Origin: Euryodendron excelsum
Taxonomy: Eukaryota > Streptophyta > Magnoliopsida > Ericales > Pentaphylacaceae
Reading direction: 5' to 3'
DNA: 64,000 bases
Assembly (NCBI GenBank): GCA_033060915.1
Contig: CM065392.1
Location: forward strand, 6,415,501 to 6,479,500
Below, piece by piece: positions 1 through 28,269 of this stretch. The notes beneath the pieces are model-generated. The model ran no database searches. It was not told the origin of the DNA and saw only the letters and a program-made list of their open reading frames with translations. Position 1 is the first letter of the stretch, and every line of letters starts with the position of its first letter. The position numbers and the translations under genes were made by a program.

Positions 1-59
1 GTCAATTGTTTAGGTAGGGTGACTGTAAGTAAGAAACTTGACATTGCTTTGCTGACTAG

Positions 60-15889
<15,830 letters not shown>

Positions 15890-16644
15890 GTTATTTTTTC
15901 TTTTCTTTCCTTTTTTTTTTTTCCTTCCGTCGTTTGATCTGGTGCTATCACTTATTGATTCAATTTTGCTTATCCCAAATTGGGTAGTTGAATAATACCC
16001 TGTAATTCTACAGTGATCCATTGAATTGATCAACTGCTCCCTAAACTACACATGTTTTGAGTTCTCAATGCATCATTAGAATTTTGTGAGCCCCCAATCT
16101 TTCTTTTTTCCTTTTCTTTTCTTTTTCAAAAACACCTATGTGTGAATCTAGAGAGCACTGTAAGTATTTTACACTCTCCTCCATTACCCTAAAAAAAAAA
16201 CACTACATTCAAGAATTTACACTCTGGAGCAAAGTGAATTTTCGTTTCTTCAGTAATTTGTTCAACTTGTATTTTAACCATATCTCTGCAGAAAGCATCA
16301 GGATTCAACCTCTGTCATATGTATTGTGTATAGCATTTTTTTTTTTTTTTGTGTGCGCATGTGGGTGGGGGGGATATCATGATTGCGTATATTGCTGTGT
16401 CAAAATATCAGTACTCTAAAAATGATCCAAAACAGGATCACATCTCAAGTTGCCTTTCTTCTTCCAAGCTTGAGAGACCACACCATTCCTTTTCATACAG
16501 AATCTATATTTTCCATGAAAAAGTTAGGCTGCTACTCTGATGAGCTGCTCTGAAGAATGCCTATTCTTTATCTACCTCTGCTTGGCTTTTTGGAGACAAC
16601 GCAAAAAGCTATGGTTTTTGTTCCTTGTTTGGTCTTTCAACATT

Positions 16645-16718
16645 GCAACCAAATCTTGATCTTGTCCTCCACTGCCTATTAGCAACCAAATCTTGATCTT
16701 GTCCTCCACTGCCTATTA
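16645..16718. repeat. 37-bp perfect tandem duplication
   Basis: Units 16645-16681 and 16682-16718 both begin GCAACCAAATCTTGATCTTG and end CTGCCTATTA with no visible difference. Confidence 0.94.
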
Positions 16719-17034
16719 GCTGTATCCAAAGCAGGCATAACCTAGAAATTCAATGCTATACTACCTTCATAATATCTGTAAAACATCTTAAACAAAGGCT
16801 CCTTTCTGCAGATTAACAGCTTTGCAGGTGCATTTATGTCTTTTTCAATCTCTTTCTCAAAATTTTACCCCCCCAAAAATGCTTTCTTGAAGTTTTCCAT
16901 ATGGTAATTTAGTTTATAATTCGAAAAATGCTAAAACCACAACTCTAATTTTTGTATTAGGCATAATTGTAATAAACATGTTGATTTTCTATTTTGTCTT
17001 TATCTTATATTTTCTTGGACCGTACGTAGCATCC

Positions 17035-17245
17035 CTTTCGCTACTGGAACTAGGATTTCAGTTGAAGTGGGGCTAAGGAAATTTTATTTATTTTTTGTTC
17101 AAAGGAGGGTGAAGGTAAAAAATTTTGAGTTTTGAGAGACTAGTACATTATATTATATTCTAAATATTCAAAAATTTAGAGGGGTGAAGAAAATTTGGAA
17201 ACTTTGGAGGGCCAATAATCCAAAATTTTGGGGGTTGTCCTTTCG
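17035..17245. mobile_element. Decayed hAT-type MITE (weak)
   Basis: Resembles the common plant MITE that starts CAGTGGCGGAGCC and carries GGGGG-rich subterminal stretches: here AACTAGGATTTCAGTTGAAG at the left and GGAGGGCCAATAATCCAAAA at the right. Ends are not clear. Confidence 0.35.
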
Positions 17246-17750
17246 CTGCACTAGTACATTACATAATGACCTTCTATCATGCTAAAAAAAGGGCACATTT
17301 TTTAAAAGATGATGTATCCCTATTAGACATTGACAGACGTCGGATTAGTTTCAGCAAGTGCTGGATATGTGTCCAAATATATTTTATTTATTCTTTGTCC
17401 GTATTTATGCTTATTAGCAACTGTGAAAGCAACTTGCATTTTTTTCAAACTATTTTGTGACCTCAACAATAAACCATCATGTCTTCAGTGTTTTTATCAA
17501 TTTTGTTTTTTTTTTTCCATTCTGCTGAATGGGACCTTTATATCATCCATCTGCAAACTCCATAATGTGTTTCTTCTGCAGCACATATTCATATTATGCC
17601 ATTGTTACTAAGATGGGATTGAGGACAAGCAAGTACATTGGATTGGATGGATAGAAACATGGTTGTGTCTCTCTCTTATTGCTTTTGTTTTGTCTATATA
17701 TATATATATAAACAGAAATTGAAAACAACTTGTGGAAACAATATGTTAAG

Positions 17751-18236
17751 TAGGGCCTATAAACTTAGTTCCCAAAAAGAACAGCGAAAGTGAAAAATGA
17801 TATGAAAAACGAAAGCATGAAATATGGTCAAAAAAATGATGAAAAATGAAATATTTATAAAATAACATATATTAAAATCCCTTTAAAAAGAATATAAAGT
17901 ATTTAGAATACTTTTATGATCAAGTAAAATACTAATGCTATACAACATTTATAGAGTTTTATTAAAAAAAATATATATTATGACTAGATAATTGGATTTG
18001 TGAGTGAAAAATATTAGAAATTATAAGAAATAAGTTTTTAGGAAGTTTTTATGATATTTTTTAAGAGTTTCTAGAAGTTTATTTAAATTATGTTAGAGTT
18101 TCGGAAACGTCTTAGAATCGTTTTTTAAAAGTTTCTCTTGAGATTTCATTAAAGTTCTGTCTCCATTCTGGGAGCGAGTTATTGGAGAAAGTGAATTTCT
18201 CTTCTCCAAAAAGTTTTCTCATAACTATAGGCCCTA
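17751..18236. mobile_element. hAT-like MITE candidate, TAGGGCCTATA termini
   Basis: Left end TAGGGCCTATAAACTTAG, right end CATAACTATAGGCCCTA; these are inverted repeats over about 11 bases. Internal TTTCGGAAACG-type motifs recall the 534-bp element at 34204. I found no convincing target duplication. Confidence 0.5.
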
Positions 18237-19928
18237 GTACTCATATTTATTGTTTTTTTTTTTTGTTCTCATTTTCAATTTTTAAGTTTTTTTTTTTTTG
18301 AGTTAATACAAATGAATTGATGAAAAGATTGATAACACAATTTGGTTTTTTTTTTTTTTTAATCTTTATATTCATTGGAATTTGTAAAAATTCTGAAAAC
18401 AATTTATAAAGATTTCCTTCGAAAAGGATCTTATTAACGAAATTTTTCTGAAAAATAGTTTAAAAACACTTCCTCCTATGGTGTTTTATAGTCATTTTAA
18501 TTTATTCTATACTAGCAAAACGATACTCAGTTGGCATTAATAATATGTTTATATCTAGGATCTGCTAAAGACTGAAATTATTTGTACTTGTACATTCTTT
18601 TAGGAATAACAAACAAAAAAATGTAATTTTTTTTGAGAAATGCCTTTTTATTTTCTTAACAAGAATTTAACTTCCCTCGTATATTTTCTTAACACAACCA
18701 GGAATTACTTCTATAATTTATTTTCTTTTTCCTTTCATTTGTCTTCCTTTTCCCCAACGAACTTATAACCAAACAAAGCATAAGTGTTCTAAGTAGAGGT
18801 CAAACATTTTCTGGTCACTTCAAAATTTGTCTAGGTTTGGTGAAGGCATTACATAGTGGTTCCAGATACTGTTTTGGGGCTTTGAAAGTAATAATTAAGT
18901 TGAATATTTGATTGACTATTTTTAAATTTAGGAGAGCCAAGCCAAAAGTTTATCAAGGCTACGAAAGGTGCTTCTTGTTACAATATAAAAGTTCTTTTTC
19001 AAAACTACTTGTTCTTATCTAACCCTATTAAAAAAAGGACAATTTGTGCATGAGGCTTCGGTTACTGTTTGTAAAATGCAGAAAAAATGGGGTAATTTGC
19101 AATCATAGCATCAACATACCATATCAAGATTAAAACATTACTTAAAACCCGGTTTTGAGTAAAGTTCAAGCATTACTTGAAGTTCAAGCCAATTAAAACC
19201 TGGTTTTAATATGAAGGAAAACCCTATGTAACTCGGGTCAGTTTATGTATATTGTTGTATTTTAACTAATCTATTTTCTGATCCGGTTAAAAGTAAATCA
19301 TTTACATCAAAATTAAAGTATCTACAAGACATAAATTTCTTGTGGCTTATCCAACCAAACAAAGCATAAATTTTGAGTTTCTTTCTAATTTCTTTAGCCA
19401 AAATAACACTAGCTAAGATCCAAAAGCTAAAATGAAAACAAAATTCATAGAAGACAATTGAAAAGGTCAGCTATTATTTTCTTGTGTGTAAATATATAAA
19501 TATATATGTGTGTGTGTGTACTTTTGGAGCGAGTTTATCCTATGGTGTAGGAAGTAAAGTACTTGTATTAAAGAATGAATATAGACATATGTAACCCGAA
19601 GGGATAATCTAATCCTTAGATGAACTATAATTTTTTTAAACATTTTCCAATTTAACTGATACTTGTGGGTTTGCAATTAGACATATATATACAAGATTTG
19701 CTTCAATGCGCTCTTTCTTGAGAAAGTTTCTTGTCTTTAAAGTTATACACATATAAGGACTGCTCATGACAATCGCAATTGTCTAGTACATCAAGTGCCA
19801 TCCACTAAATGTGACGATTATCCAGTGGTAAATTCCAGATAATTGCGATTGAAATTAGCATTTTTTACACATATATGTAATCTTTACTACAACTACTACA
19901 GCTACAGTGGTACTAGTACTACTAATAA
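18237..19928. other. Intergenic, AT-rich
   Basis: Between the 3' side of NTRC and the 3' end of the convergent ATL gene. T-rich tracts, a TG run near 19508-19520, no supported gene. Confidence 0.7.
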
Positions 19929-21413
19929 CTAAGCTGTAATGGCAGGCGATGCGGACCGTACAGTTGGCTGTGTCTGTTGTGATTCTGATTGAGATAGAGA
20001 TAGAGATAGAGATTGAGATTGAGATTGGGAAATCCAAGCCAACCATCTCGAAACCAGACCCGCCCGTCGCTGTTGTTCTCGTTCCTGTCTCTGCCACCAC
20101 TGCTGACGGTGGTGCTGCTGCTGGTGGTGGTTATTACCCGTCCTCGCGTTCCCGAACCTGCTCAGCCCCGTGATTTCCGACACGCTTCTCCCATTTATTA
20201 CGCTTCTGCCACTCTGCCCCTCATTATTCTGCACCGGCAGCGGTAGCAGTTGATTCTGATGCCGGCTCACTGAAGGCCGAGATCCCGACGACGACGATGC
20301 TGATAATCGACGGCTGTCGCTCATTATCATCTCCGACCGCAGATACAGCAGATCCGACGGCTGCACGTCGCTCCACCTCTGGTGAAACCCTGACCCCTCG
20401 CTAACACCTCCGCCGCCTATTATGATTCGGTGCTCCAAGCGCCGCCGTTCCGAGCTCGTCCGCTCCTCATCCTTGGATGTTAGCAGCAGGAGCCCGTCTT
20501 TCCGATGCTGTCTGTCGAAGCATCCGATGGAGACGGCTTCGGTTGTCTTCTTCTTCTTTGTCATATTCCAACTGTCCAGAGATCTTCTGGTGGCCAGAGG
20601 AGGATTGTTGTCGCCGCTACTATGATGAATCTCCGTGGAATCGCCCCGTCTGTGCAGGACAATTTGCAAGAAACCACCGCCAGTTCCTCTCTCCCCTGCC
20701 GACGAGTGCCTCCCCGACACTCGCCGTAGACTTTCCAATCTTTGATTTTCCTCATGTAGCAGCGGCGGAGGTTGCGGCAGCGGCTCGTTTTGGCCTAAAA
20801 TTTTGGCGGCGTCGCCAATGAGGAGGATGTCTTCCGGGTCGACCCGGTAGCGGCAGAGAGGGCAAGTCGAGTGGGCGTCGAGCCAAGTATCGACGCATTC
20901 GACATGGAAAGCATGCTTGCATTTGGGCAACAACCGGAGGACTTCCGAAGACTCAAACCGGTTCAAGCACACGGCGCATTCTAGCCCGTCCTTTGCGCCC
21001 CTGAGCGAGCCGAACCGGAATACTGGAAGTGATTCGATCACCGTCCGGTCGACGCCGGAGTTCTTCCTCGCCGAGGACGGAGGGACCCTCCCTCTGGAAT
21101 TGGTGTAGTAGCCGTTTCCCCTTTTGCAGTGCTTGGCATAGAGGAGTAATAGAAAGGTGATGGAAAACATGGTGGTGAGAACGCCTACAATGACCGCAAT
21201 GCTGGGCTTAAAAGGCGCCATGTTTGATCTCTCCTCCGGGGGTGGAGGAGGTGGTGGTTCCGGCGGCGGTGAATGATTTTCTATGCTGGTAATATTGTTG
21301 CCATCCTGAACTGTAGTTGTGAGAGACGAATCTCTGGCTGTGACAAAATTAGAACCTATCAGAGAGAGTAGAAGAAGGCTCTTCAATAGGTTCAGGACCC
21401 GTAAAAGCCCCAT
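19929..21413 (-). CDS. ATL42-like: RING-H2 E3 ubiquitin ligase, ATL42-like
   Basis: Membrane-anchored E3 ligase of the plant ATL family, intronless as usual for it. The 494 residues run: signal-like hydrophobic N-terminus 1-26, a proline stretch about 49-59, a transmembrane segment about 72-92, the basic region and GVDRTVIESLPVFRF box 120-134, and RING-H2 from 146 to 187 with ligands C146, C149, C165, H167, H170, C173, C184, C187 and the ATL-typical Pro at 163. Further on are the subfamily blocks HRIII (328-332), RWSDVQPSDLLYLRSEM (346-362) and VSEITGLSRF (411-420). The frame stays open for 115 more codons upstream, but those translate a (CT)n run; the start at 21413 gives the signal/anchor layout of the family. 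The C-terminus is rich in Gln and ends in a microsatellite-encoded Ser-Gln/Ser-Leu run at 462-479. The substrate is unknown. Confidence 0.93.
   Translation of the reverse strand: MGLLRVLNLLKSLLLLSLIGSNFVTARDSSLTTTVQDGNNITSIENHSPPPEPPPPPPPEERSNMAPFKPSIAVIVGVLTTMFSITFLLLLYAKHCKRGNGYYTNSRGRVPPSSARKNSGVDRTVIESLPVFRFGSLRGAKDGLECAVCLNRFESSEVLRLLPKCKHAFHVECVDTWLDAHSTCPLCRYRVDPEDILLIGDAAKILGQNEPLPQPPPLLHEENQRLESLRRVSGRHSSAGERGTGGGFLQIVLHRRGDSTEIHHSSGDNNPPLATRRSLDSWNMTKKKKTTEAVSIGCFDRQHRKDGLLLLTSKDEERTSSERRRLEHRIIIGGGGVSEGSGFHQRWSDVQPSDLLYLRSEMIMSDSRRLSASSSSGSRPSVSRHQNQLLPLPVQNNEGQSGRSVINGRSVSEITGLSRFGNARTGNNHHQQQHHRQQWWQRQEREQQRRAGLVSRWLAWISQSQSQSLSLSLSQSESQQTQPTVRSASPAITA
19991..20030. repeat. Coding microsatellite (GAGATA/GAGATT)n in the ATL gene
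   Basis: Hexamer repeat within the last 35 codons of the ATL42-like frame. On the coding strand it reads Ser-Gln then Ser-Leu pairs. The six-base unit keeps the frame when copy number changes. Confidence 0.9.
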
Positions 21414-21468
21414 CTCTGGTCCCCTGTTTTTCTTCTGGAAGTGTATATATAATATGAATCTCTGAAGC

Positions 21469-21470
<2 letters not shown>

Positions 21471-21522
<52 letters not shown>
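21471..21522. repeat. (GA)n microsatellite, 26 units, in the ATL 5' leader
   Basis: On the gene strand this is a CT-rich leader tract about 60-110 bases before the ATG. CT-rich leaders of this kind are frequent in plant 5' UTRs. Confidence 0.92.
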
Positions 21523-21524
<2 letters not shown>

Positions 21525-21844
21525 CTGGGAGATGGGTCTACAATGAAAAGATACAAGGTAAGAGAAGACAAAGGGCATTAACGAACTTGGTGGAGTTTTA
21601 TTATAATTATTAGTAGGACATGAAATGGAAGGAGATAAAAAGAAAGAAAACAGATTGGAAGAGAGCGACCCAGACCACAACAAAAACATGAAAAAGAAAA
21701 AAAGAGGAGAGAAAGAGAGAAGAGAGAGAGATTCATAGCGGCCGTCCCAAAACTGCATAAGGCCTACATACAGACGTTCACATCATGTTGCAGCAGATAG
21801 ATAGAAGAGAAGAAAACAGAGGGACAGAGAAAGAGAGATGGGTC

Positions 21845-21848
<4 letters not shown>

Positions 21849-21878
<30 letters not shown>
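21849..21878. repeat. (GA)n microsatellite upstream of ATL gene
   Basis: Second GA tract, about 440 bases before the ATL start codon; probably promoter or far leader. Confidence 0.9.
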
Positions 21879-21880
<2 letters not shown>

Positions 21881-22205
21881 GAGTTTGTGTAATGTTGGGA
21901 GAGTGGATCTGAAGCTCAACCACAACTGAATCACCATATCTCAAGAGTTCCGAGGGTCCAACCACAAAGCTAGGCCCCCCTACATTCCAGTGAAGGTTAA
22001 TGCTCTTGTCCTCTGGTTTGACATTTTTGTTTTCTGGGCAATCCCTCCCAACATATGCTACGAACTTGTGGACCTTCTAAAAATGAAATTCTCCTCTCTT
22101 TTCTTCTAATTTGAATTCTTATTACTCAAAATTCAAGAGCAGTAAAGTCTCATCATGACATCATCTACACCCTGCTCAAGGTCCGGCTTTGAACCCTCCC
22201 TTTTT

Positions 22206-22549
22206 TTTCCACGAGCCCGATAGGTCTGATTATTATTTATAGAACTTAAAATTTATTTTTAGGTTCGATAAAATTAATGAGTAAATTTAAAAATTATTTT
22301 TAAAGTTACATTCGGTCTAAAATATATATAAAATAATATATTTTATATTTTAATATATATTTGTTATATTTTGTATTATTTAACATTATTTTTTAAGAAA
22401 AAATTTATTAAACATGTATTTTGTGTTAAATAGGTGAACTTGTGTATTTAATTTTTTTTACTTTGGACTAGCTTGAAATTTAATGTTGGGATCGATGAAA
22501 AATTTTTTTAACTCAAACTTAACCAGACTAATGTCTATGTTTACCTCTA
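22206..22549. mobile_element. Dispersed MITE-like repeat, copy 1
   Basis: AT-rich element found three times (also about 28270-28576 and 45960-46268). Shared landmarks: TTTATAG...TTTATTTTTAG, AAAATATATATAAAATAA, ATTTAACATTATTTTT, GAAAAA.ATTTATTAAA, and a right end close to TAATGTC...ACCTCT. The right end resembles plant MITEs ending TGTCCACCTCT; the left end is not clear. Confidence 0.55.
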
Positions 22550-22869
22550 GATAGAGACATATGCCAATATCTTTTGTCTTCTTCTAAAAAAGAAAAAAAA
22601 AAATCACCCTTTCACGAGGTGTATAATGATCGATTGGAAAACATAATCGAAGTCTTAGTGAAAAATTTTTGTAAACTTTAATATTGTGTTTAGATCAAAA
22701 ATTTGATATAAAAAAAAGGTGAGAGAAAATAAAATAAAAATTCTCTTTCATTTTGTTTTCTTTTTCTCATCCTTTATTTTCGTTTTTTATTTTTTTCTTG
22801 ATAAATTCGAATTCCAAACACAGCATAAAGAAAATTTTAAAAAACCTTTGCAGAAACATTTAAGAAACT

Positions 22870-23688
22870 TAGCTCCAATTTGACGTAATAAGTAAAATAT
22901 TTTCTATAAAAAATTTGTTTTCCTTTTCTTTTTCCAGTGTTTGTTACACGTTGGAAATATTTTCTAACAAAAAAGTAGATATGATATTCCTTACATTGCA
23001 TGAAAAGATTTAGAAAGCATTGGGTATGGTATTCGATTGACACAAATCACCAAACACCTAGCATGAAAAGATTTAGAAAGCATTGGGTATGGTATTCGAT
23101 TGACACAAATCACCAAACACCTAGCATACAAGAAGAATGAATAGGGAGTTGCTAAATTTTAGGTGAAAGAATCTGAGACTTGAAAGACAAAGGCAATAAC
23201 AAATATGTAAATATATATATATATGATAACCATTAAAATCGAATCAGCACCAGGAGATCAACAGCCTCCCACCACTGATGAAATTTGCGGAATCAAAGTA
23301 TATCGGACGATGCAAAATCAATGGATGGAACGCTCGCTCGCCGCCATAGCGAGTCAGGTGCTCAACGGCCTCAACTAGCTCCACTTATATAAATGCCTGT
23401 GTAAGCAGGAAGAGACTTGAGACGGTGGCCGAGAATAGGAAATGATGAGATTGTGTAGAGCGAGAGCAAAGAGAGGAGGGGCTCTTGCAGTCTCTCTAGT
23501 GTCGAATGAGTCGAGTGAACACCCCAAAAATGACTTACCGAATTTTGAAATGTAAATCATTTTTGCGTCTTTCACGGAAAAACATTTTTCAAAAAACATA
23601 TTTTACCCATTTTTTGTCCAATTAAACACCAAAAAATGTGAAAAATAATTTCAGGAAAAACATTTTACATCAAATCAAATGGAACCTA
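22870..23688. mobile_element. hAT-like non-autonomous element candidate
   Basis: Left end TAGCTCCAATTTGACG then AAGTAAAATATTTTC. The right end, reverse-complemented, gives TAGGTTCCATTTGATTTGAT then GTAAAATGTTTTTCC. These are imperfect inverted repeats of about 40 bases. The inside holds a GC-richer block (23240-23500) and a 63-bp tandem duplication. Target duplication not resolved. Confidence 0.6.
22998..23123. repeat. 63-bp perfect tandem duplication
   Basis: Units 22998-23060 and 23061-23123 both run from GCATGAAAAGATTTAGAAAG to CACCAAACACCTA, identical by eye. Confidence 0.95.
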
Positions 23689-24769
23689 AGTAAAAAAAAA
23701 CCCAATATGAATAATTCAATAGTTCCTTAGTTTTAAGGAAAGAAATGTATTAAAGTCAAAACTTCAAGTTTCAAAAGTTTAAACAAAGCTTCCTACTAAT
23801 TTTTTTTTAGTTTTCTAAGAGTTCTCATTGAGTATCCTAAATGTTTGTGAACAATTTTTAAAATATTTTTGAATTGTTTTTAATATATTTTCTCAAAATT
23901 TAAAAAATAATTTTGTATTAGTACCAGAAGCGTGTGTTCACTTCTCTTCCAAATGAGTTTGGAACTGAATCCACATTTTGTCTGATCGATCTCCATGATT
24001 GTATGTGTGAAAAATATTTAATGTTATTTACCTTCATTCTTCAATTAAAAGGGGGCAAGCCTCCAAGTTTGCAGGGCTGGTCTTTCCCAATGTCAAAATA
24101 GATATTTTTACACATAGGTTCATGAAAAAGTCCATGAGTCAAATTTGCAGAGTTGCTTCTGCAGCTGCCATTACTCCCATCTTATTTGGTCCGATGGCTC
24201 CTTCTTCATGCAATTACCTTTTTAAGTATTGCCAGTTATTGTTTGACAAATGCTGACATGTCAGTATGTTTTTGTCTATTATACACAGTGTTATAATTAT
24301 AATCTCATTATTACAAATTGTGAAAATTTAAATTTTAATATTTTGTGTAAAGTACACGTTAACAAGACTCTTTAAATATGTAAGTGATTACAAATAGAGA
24401 AGGATTATAGTTGACAACTCAGTGCACCAGTTTGAGACTGTAAAATTTAAGAAATGTTAAATGTACACAATTTTATACTCGTGCATTGAGCTTATTTCGT
24501 AGGAAAGATTTACAGTGCACAAATAGAAATAGAAGATATAAATTTTTATTAGTGGTAATGTTAAATGGATGCACATTGCAAAGTAATGCATGTAATTAAT
24601 ATTGCTAGACACTTTGGAATGCCGACTATGGAGCTCTTTTATTGTGCTTAGTTTGATATGTATACTACCAGACTACGAGTACTCGAAGTACTTGTAATCA
24701 CTAACACGTATTGGTTAACAACTTGTCGTAACATGGGCAAGGTTTCGCTGTAGTTAAGATTTATCTGAT
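23689..24769. other. Intergenic, AT-rich
   Basis: No gene, no element with recognisable ends. Confidence 0.65.
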
Positions 24770-25870
24770 TATGTAATGTTATCATCTTTTAACACACAAC
24801 TTCATATTTTATAAAAAAGTAAAACTTATATTCGATTAGGCTCATTGTATAGATTGCATATACCAAAAATCATATTAATACTATTTGATAATTTTAGTCA
24901 TATGATTTTGTACCCAAAAAACAAAATAAAATAAAAATAAAAATAACTTTTGATGGTTAGGATACTTTTCAAATATTCGAAAAACGCTTGAGAATCAAAA
25001 GATCAAATTACTTCAGATCAAACTGAGTTTTTTAGGAGTAACAATGACTTCTGATTACGGAAATAAAATAGAAAAGATGAAATAATGAGTGACAGTAGAT
25101 GACTGTAAATTCATTAACAACACCAAAACCCTACCCAGAATATGCAATGAGCTATATCACTTTCTATATTTCCATTCACAACTCTCAGATCTTCAAACAC
25201 TCCTACGCTTTCAAAAGCTTGCTTGTCACTCCACTTTCCCGGTGCTCATTTATGTTCTCCTTATAAACACCCAAGCCAACAGTTTTGGGAGAATAATTTA
25301 GTACGACAGCGGAGTGTTTGGATGCAAGAAAAGTTCATGAGATGCTGATATTGGTACTTTAATTGGAACTTTACTAGAACCATGCAACAAGAGAAAAGGA
25401 TTTATTGCAACATATCTAGAACTTGTTATAAGTTAAAAAACAAAAAGAAAGAAAGAAAGCTGATTTGGTTAATTGCTTGGGCAATTTTGAAGCTTTACTC
25501 AATTAATATGCTTAACAAATAAATATTCTAAGAGTATTCAACTTTTCGCAACATATAAGAGAATTCAGTATTCTTAATATTTTACTAGCTTTTCAAAGCT
25601 GAAATGAACTCTTATACATTTCTATAAGAGGTTTAGTTTATGATTTCAACTTTTTTTCCCAAGAACAAAAAAAAATTATTTAAAAAATATTAGTTATCTA
25701 AATAAGCCAACTTATAAAATCTAAACGAGAAATAACAAAGCAAGACTTATCATGAATGGGACCTAAATCCTTTTTCTCCACATTGACATGATCTTATTCC
25801 TTATGCAAACTTTAAAGGAAATTCATTGCAAGCTTCGTAACATACAAGTTACATGCAAATAAAACGCAAC
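24770..25870. repeat. Segmental duplication, unit 1
   Basis: Matches 26225-27515: both contain a stretch near ATGACTGTAAA.TC.TTAACA, CAACTCTCAGATCTTCA.AC, AAACACCCAAGCCAAC.GTT and ACAAGTTACATGCAAAT in the same order. The function of the unit is unknown; no frame is conserved between the copies. Confidence 0.78.
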
Positions 25871-26224
25871 CCAAGGCATTAAAGTTTATAGTTCATCTTA
25901 AAGTATACTCTACACTGATGGGCCACTCGTGCAGGTTTAGTACAAGTCGAAAACTAGGAAATGTCTTTTGGATCTTCAAAGCATCGTTGGATTAGATAAA
26001 TGGAAAATGAGTATACAAATAAATGAGGGATGATTCCCATCTTGATTCAATTTGAAATGAAGGGGTCTCAATCCAAGGAGATATTTGATTTATTAAAGGA
26101 ATTTATTATTACCTGTGGGGCTCATGATCCTCTTCGCGATATTGACATAATTAGATTTTAGTGCCAAATCATTAATAGGAATGGAATATATGGGCAAAGT
26201 TTTGTTGCAGGTATGCTCTATCTG

Positions 26225-27515
26225 GTCATGTATTGTCAGCAGTTTTTAGCAAGTAGCTTAATATTTTGTAAAAAAGTGGAACTACTATTCGATGAGTCTC
26301 ATTGTATATGTCATACATACAAATTCTATAAAATGGTAAGTTTTGATTTAATCAATAAAATTTTGACAGACACTACATGACTGTAAACTCTTTAACAACA
26401 CCAAAACTCAACCCAAAATACACAATGAGTTATATCACTTTCTTTGTTTCCATCCACAACTCTCAGATCTTCAGACACTCCAACCCTTTCCATGACTTGC
26501 TTGTTGCTCCATTAATTCCTCATAAACACCCAAGCCAACTGTTATTGGGAGAATGATTCACCACAGTGGATTGTTTGGCTGGCGGGAAAAAAAATTCAAT
26601 AGAAAGGTAATATCTATGATTTTGCGTACTACCTTAATTCGTTCTAATCTTTTTCATTTCATGTGTTTGATAGATCCCTCACTATAAAGCTTAAGTATGA
26701 GTAACAATAGTTAGTACCCTGTGCCACTTGATATTTGTCCTTTGGAGGAATGGAAAGAAGTTTATGAGATAGTGATATTGGTACTTGGAACTTTGCTAGA
26801 ACCAGGTAACAAGATAAAAGATTTATTTCAGGCCTGGTAAAAGAAGTATACTGATCTCCCAATGAAACATAAAAGAACTAGGGATAAAAACAAGCACTTA
26901 CAACAATATGTCTAGACTTAGTTATAAGCAACCAAAAAAAAAGTGTAAATTGATTATTTGCTTGTTCAAGCCTGGCTTGGTGGAACTTGGGCAATTTTGA
27001 GGCTTACCTGTTTAATATGCTTAACATATTATTAATCACCAATATTCAATTTACACTACAGGGTGTCCAGAACATTGACCGACTATACTTTCGAGTTTAT
27101 GCAAGGCACGTTCACATAAACCAAGTAAATTTTATAAATTATATGAATGATGGTTAGTCACAAAGAAATAACTTAAAATGTCATATTTTAACACAAAGGT
27201 CAACCTACCACGTGGTCATCTTTTGTGGTTAACATATTGAAAGTATGCAATGTTCTTAACACATTACTAGCCTTATGAACCAAAATTCAACTTTTTATCA
27301 TTATCTATGAGTTTTAGTTAATAAAACAAAAGTTAAGAAAAAAATCATAAGTCAAATAAATCAGCTTGATTCAAATGAAAACTACAAAGTGACACTCGTC
27401 ATGAGTAAGATCTAAAATCCTTTTCTCCACATTGACAAGATCTTATTCTTTATGCAAACTTTTGAGGAACTGTATTGCAAATTTTGTAGCAGACAAGTTA
27501 CATGCAAATGATAGC
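26225..27515. repeat. Segmental duplication, unit 2
   Basis: Second copy of 24770-25870. It runs without a break into the larger duplicated segment below, whose right-hand copy starts inside this unit. Confidence 0.75.
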
Positions 27516-27882
27516 ATTCTGTTTCTTTATTTATTTTTATTTATTGGTAGCTGAACTTTTGATTGGTAGTAGCCTCAGGGGGCCCTCTAGCCCATGGGTA
27601 TGGTGGTGGTTAGGGCCTATGGATTGGATACGGTAGGGTAGATTGGAAGGGCATTCTATTAATAATAAAGGACCAAAGAAATGACAAGGTAATAGTGACA
27701 TGCTTAAATGAAATGACTTCCAGATACATCATGGGATTGAAATCCCCCCATTCATAATAGTTATACTTGAGGAGAGGTAAGTCTTGAAAACCACAAGCAA
27801 TTGGTTTCATCCACATCATACTTTGAGAGGGCTGCCACATGGGGGACGCTCATGCCTATGAGGTGGTTGGTTGGTCACTTTA

Positions 27883-28110
27883 TAATCTGTTTAGAATTTA
27901 AGAGAGGGAGAGAAGAAAAAAGGAGAAAGAGAGAGAAAAAAAAACAAATAAATAAATAAAAAAGAAAAGAAAATTTTTTTTTAAATCAAATTATCTTTTT
28001 CTTATATTTTTTTTTTAATTTTTTTTATAAAATTATTAAAAAAAAAAATAGTAAATAATATATATATATATATATATATTTTTTTTCTTTTTCAAGTTCC
28101 AAACATATTA
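27883..28110. mobile_element. Tourist-like (PIF/Harbinger) MITE, 228 bp
   Basis: Present in copy A and absent from copy B, which reads straight through (cactttattgtctc at about 45814). Ends are TAATCTGTTTAGAA and, reverse-complemented, TAATATGTTTGGAA. It is flanked by TTA at 27880-27882 and 28111-28113, the three-base target of PIF/Harbinger elements. The interior is A/T-rich with no coding capacity. Confidence 0.85.
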
Positions 28111-28269
28111 TTATTGTCTCTATTACTAGTCCTCACCTCAAAAAGGCGGCTTCAAGCTAGTTTTCACTGTCCCCAACCGCAACCCAAGGATGGTTTGAGG
28201 ATCTTCTCTTACACTCTTTTAGGCTTATAGCCTTCTGTTTTTAGAGTGACCACAGTTTGATGACTCGCT

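Larger units (their letters stand above)
15890..17750 (+). other. NTRC 3' untranslated region and downstream sequence
   Basis: After the stop comes AT-rich DNA with a 37-bp duplication (16645-16718), a decayed MITE-like stretch (about 17035-17245) and a possible 3' splice acceptor TTCTTCTGCAG ending at 17581. I cannot place the polyadenylation site. Confidence 0.5.

Noticed and set aside
20013..20821. Several + strand frames across the ATL gene
   Set aside because: Antisense shadows of a GC-rich coding region with no recognisable similarity.
21414..21758. 115 extra N-terminal residues in frame with the ATL gene
   Set aside because: They translate a (CT)n leader tract into Ser-Leu repeats, and the downstream ATG gives the signal/anchor layout usual for ATL proteins.
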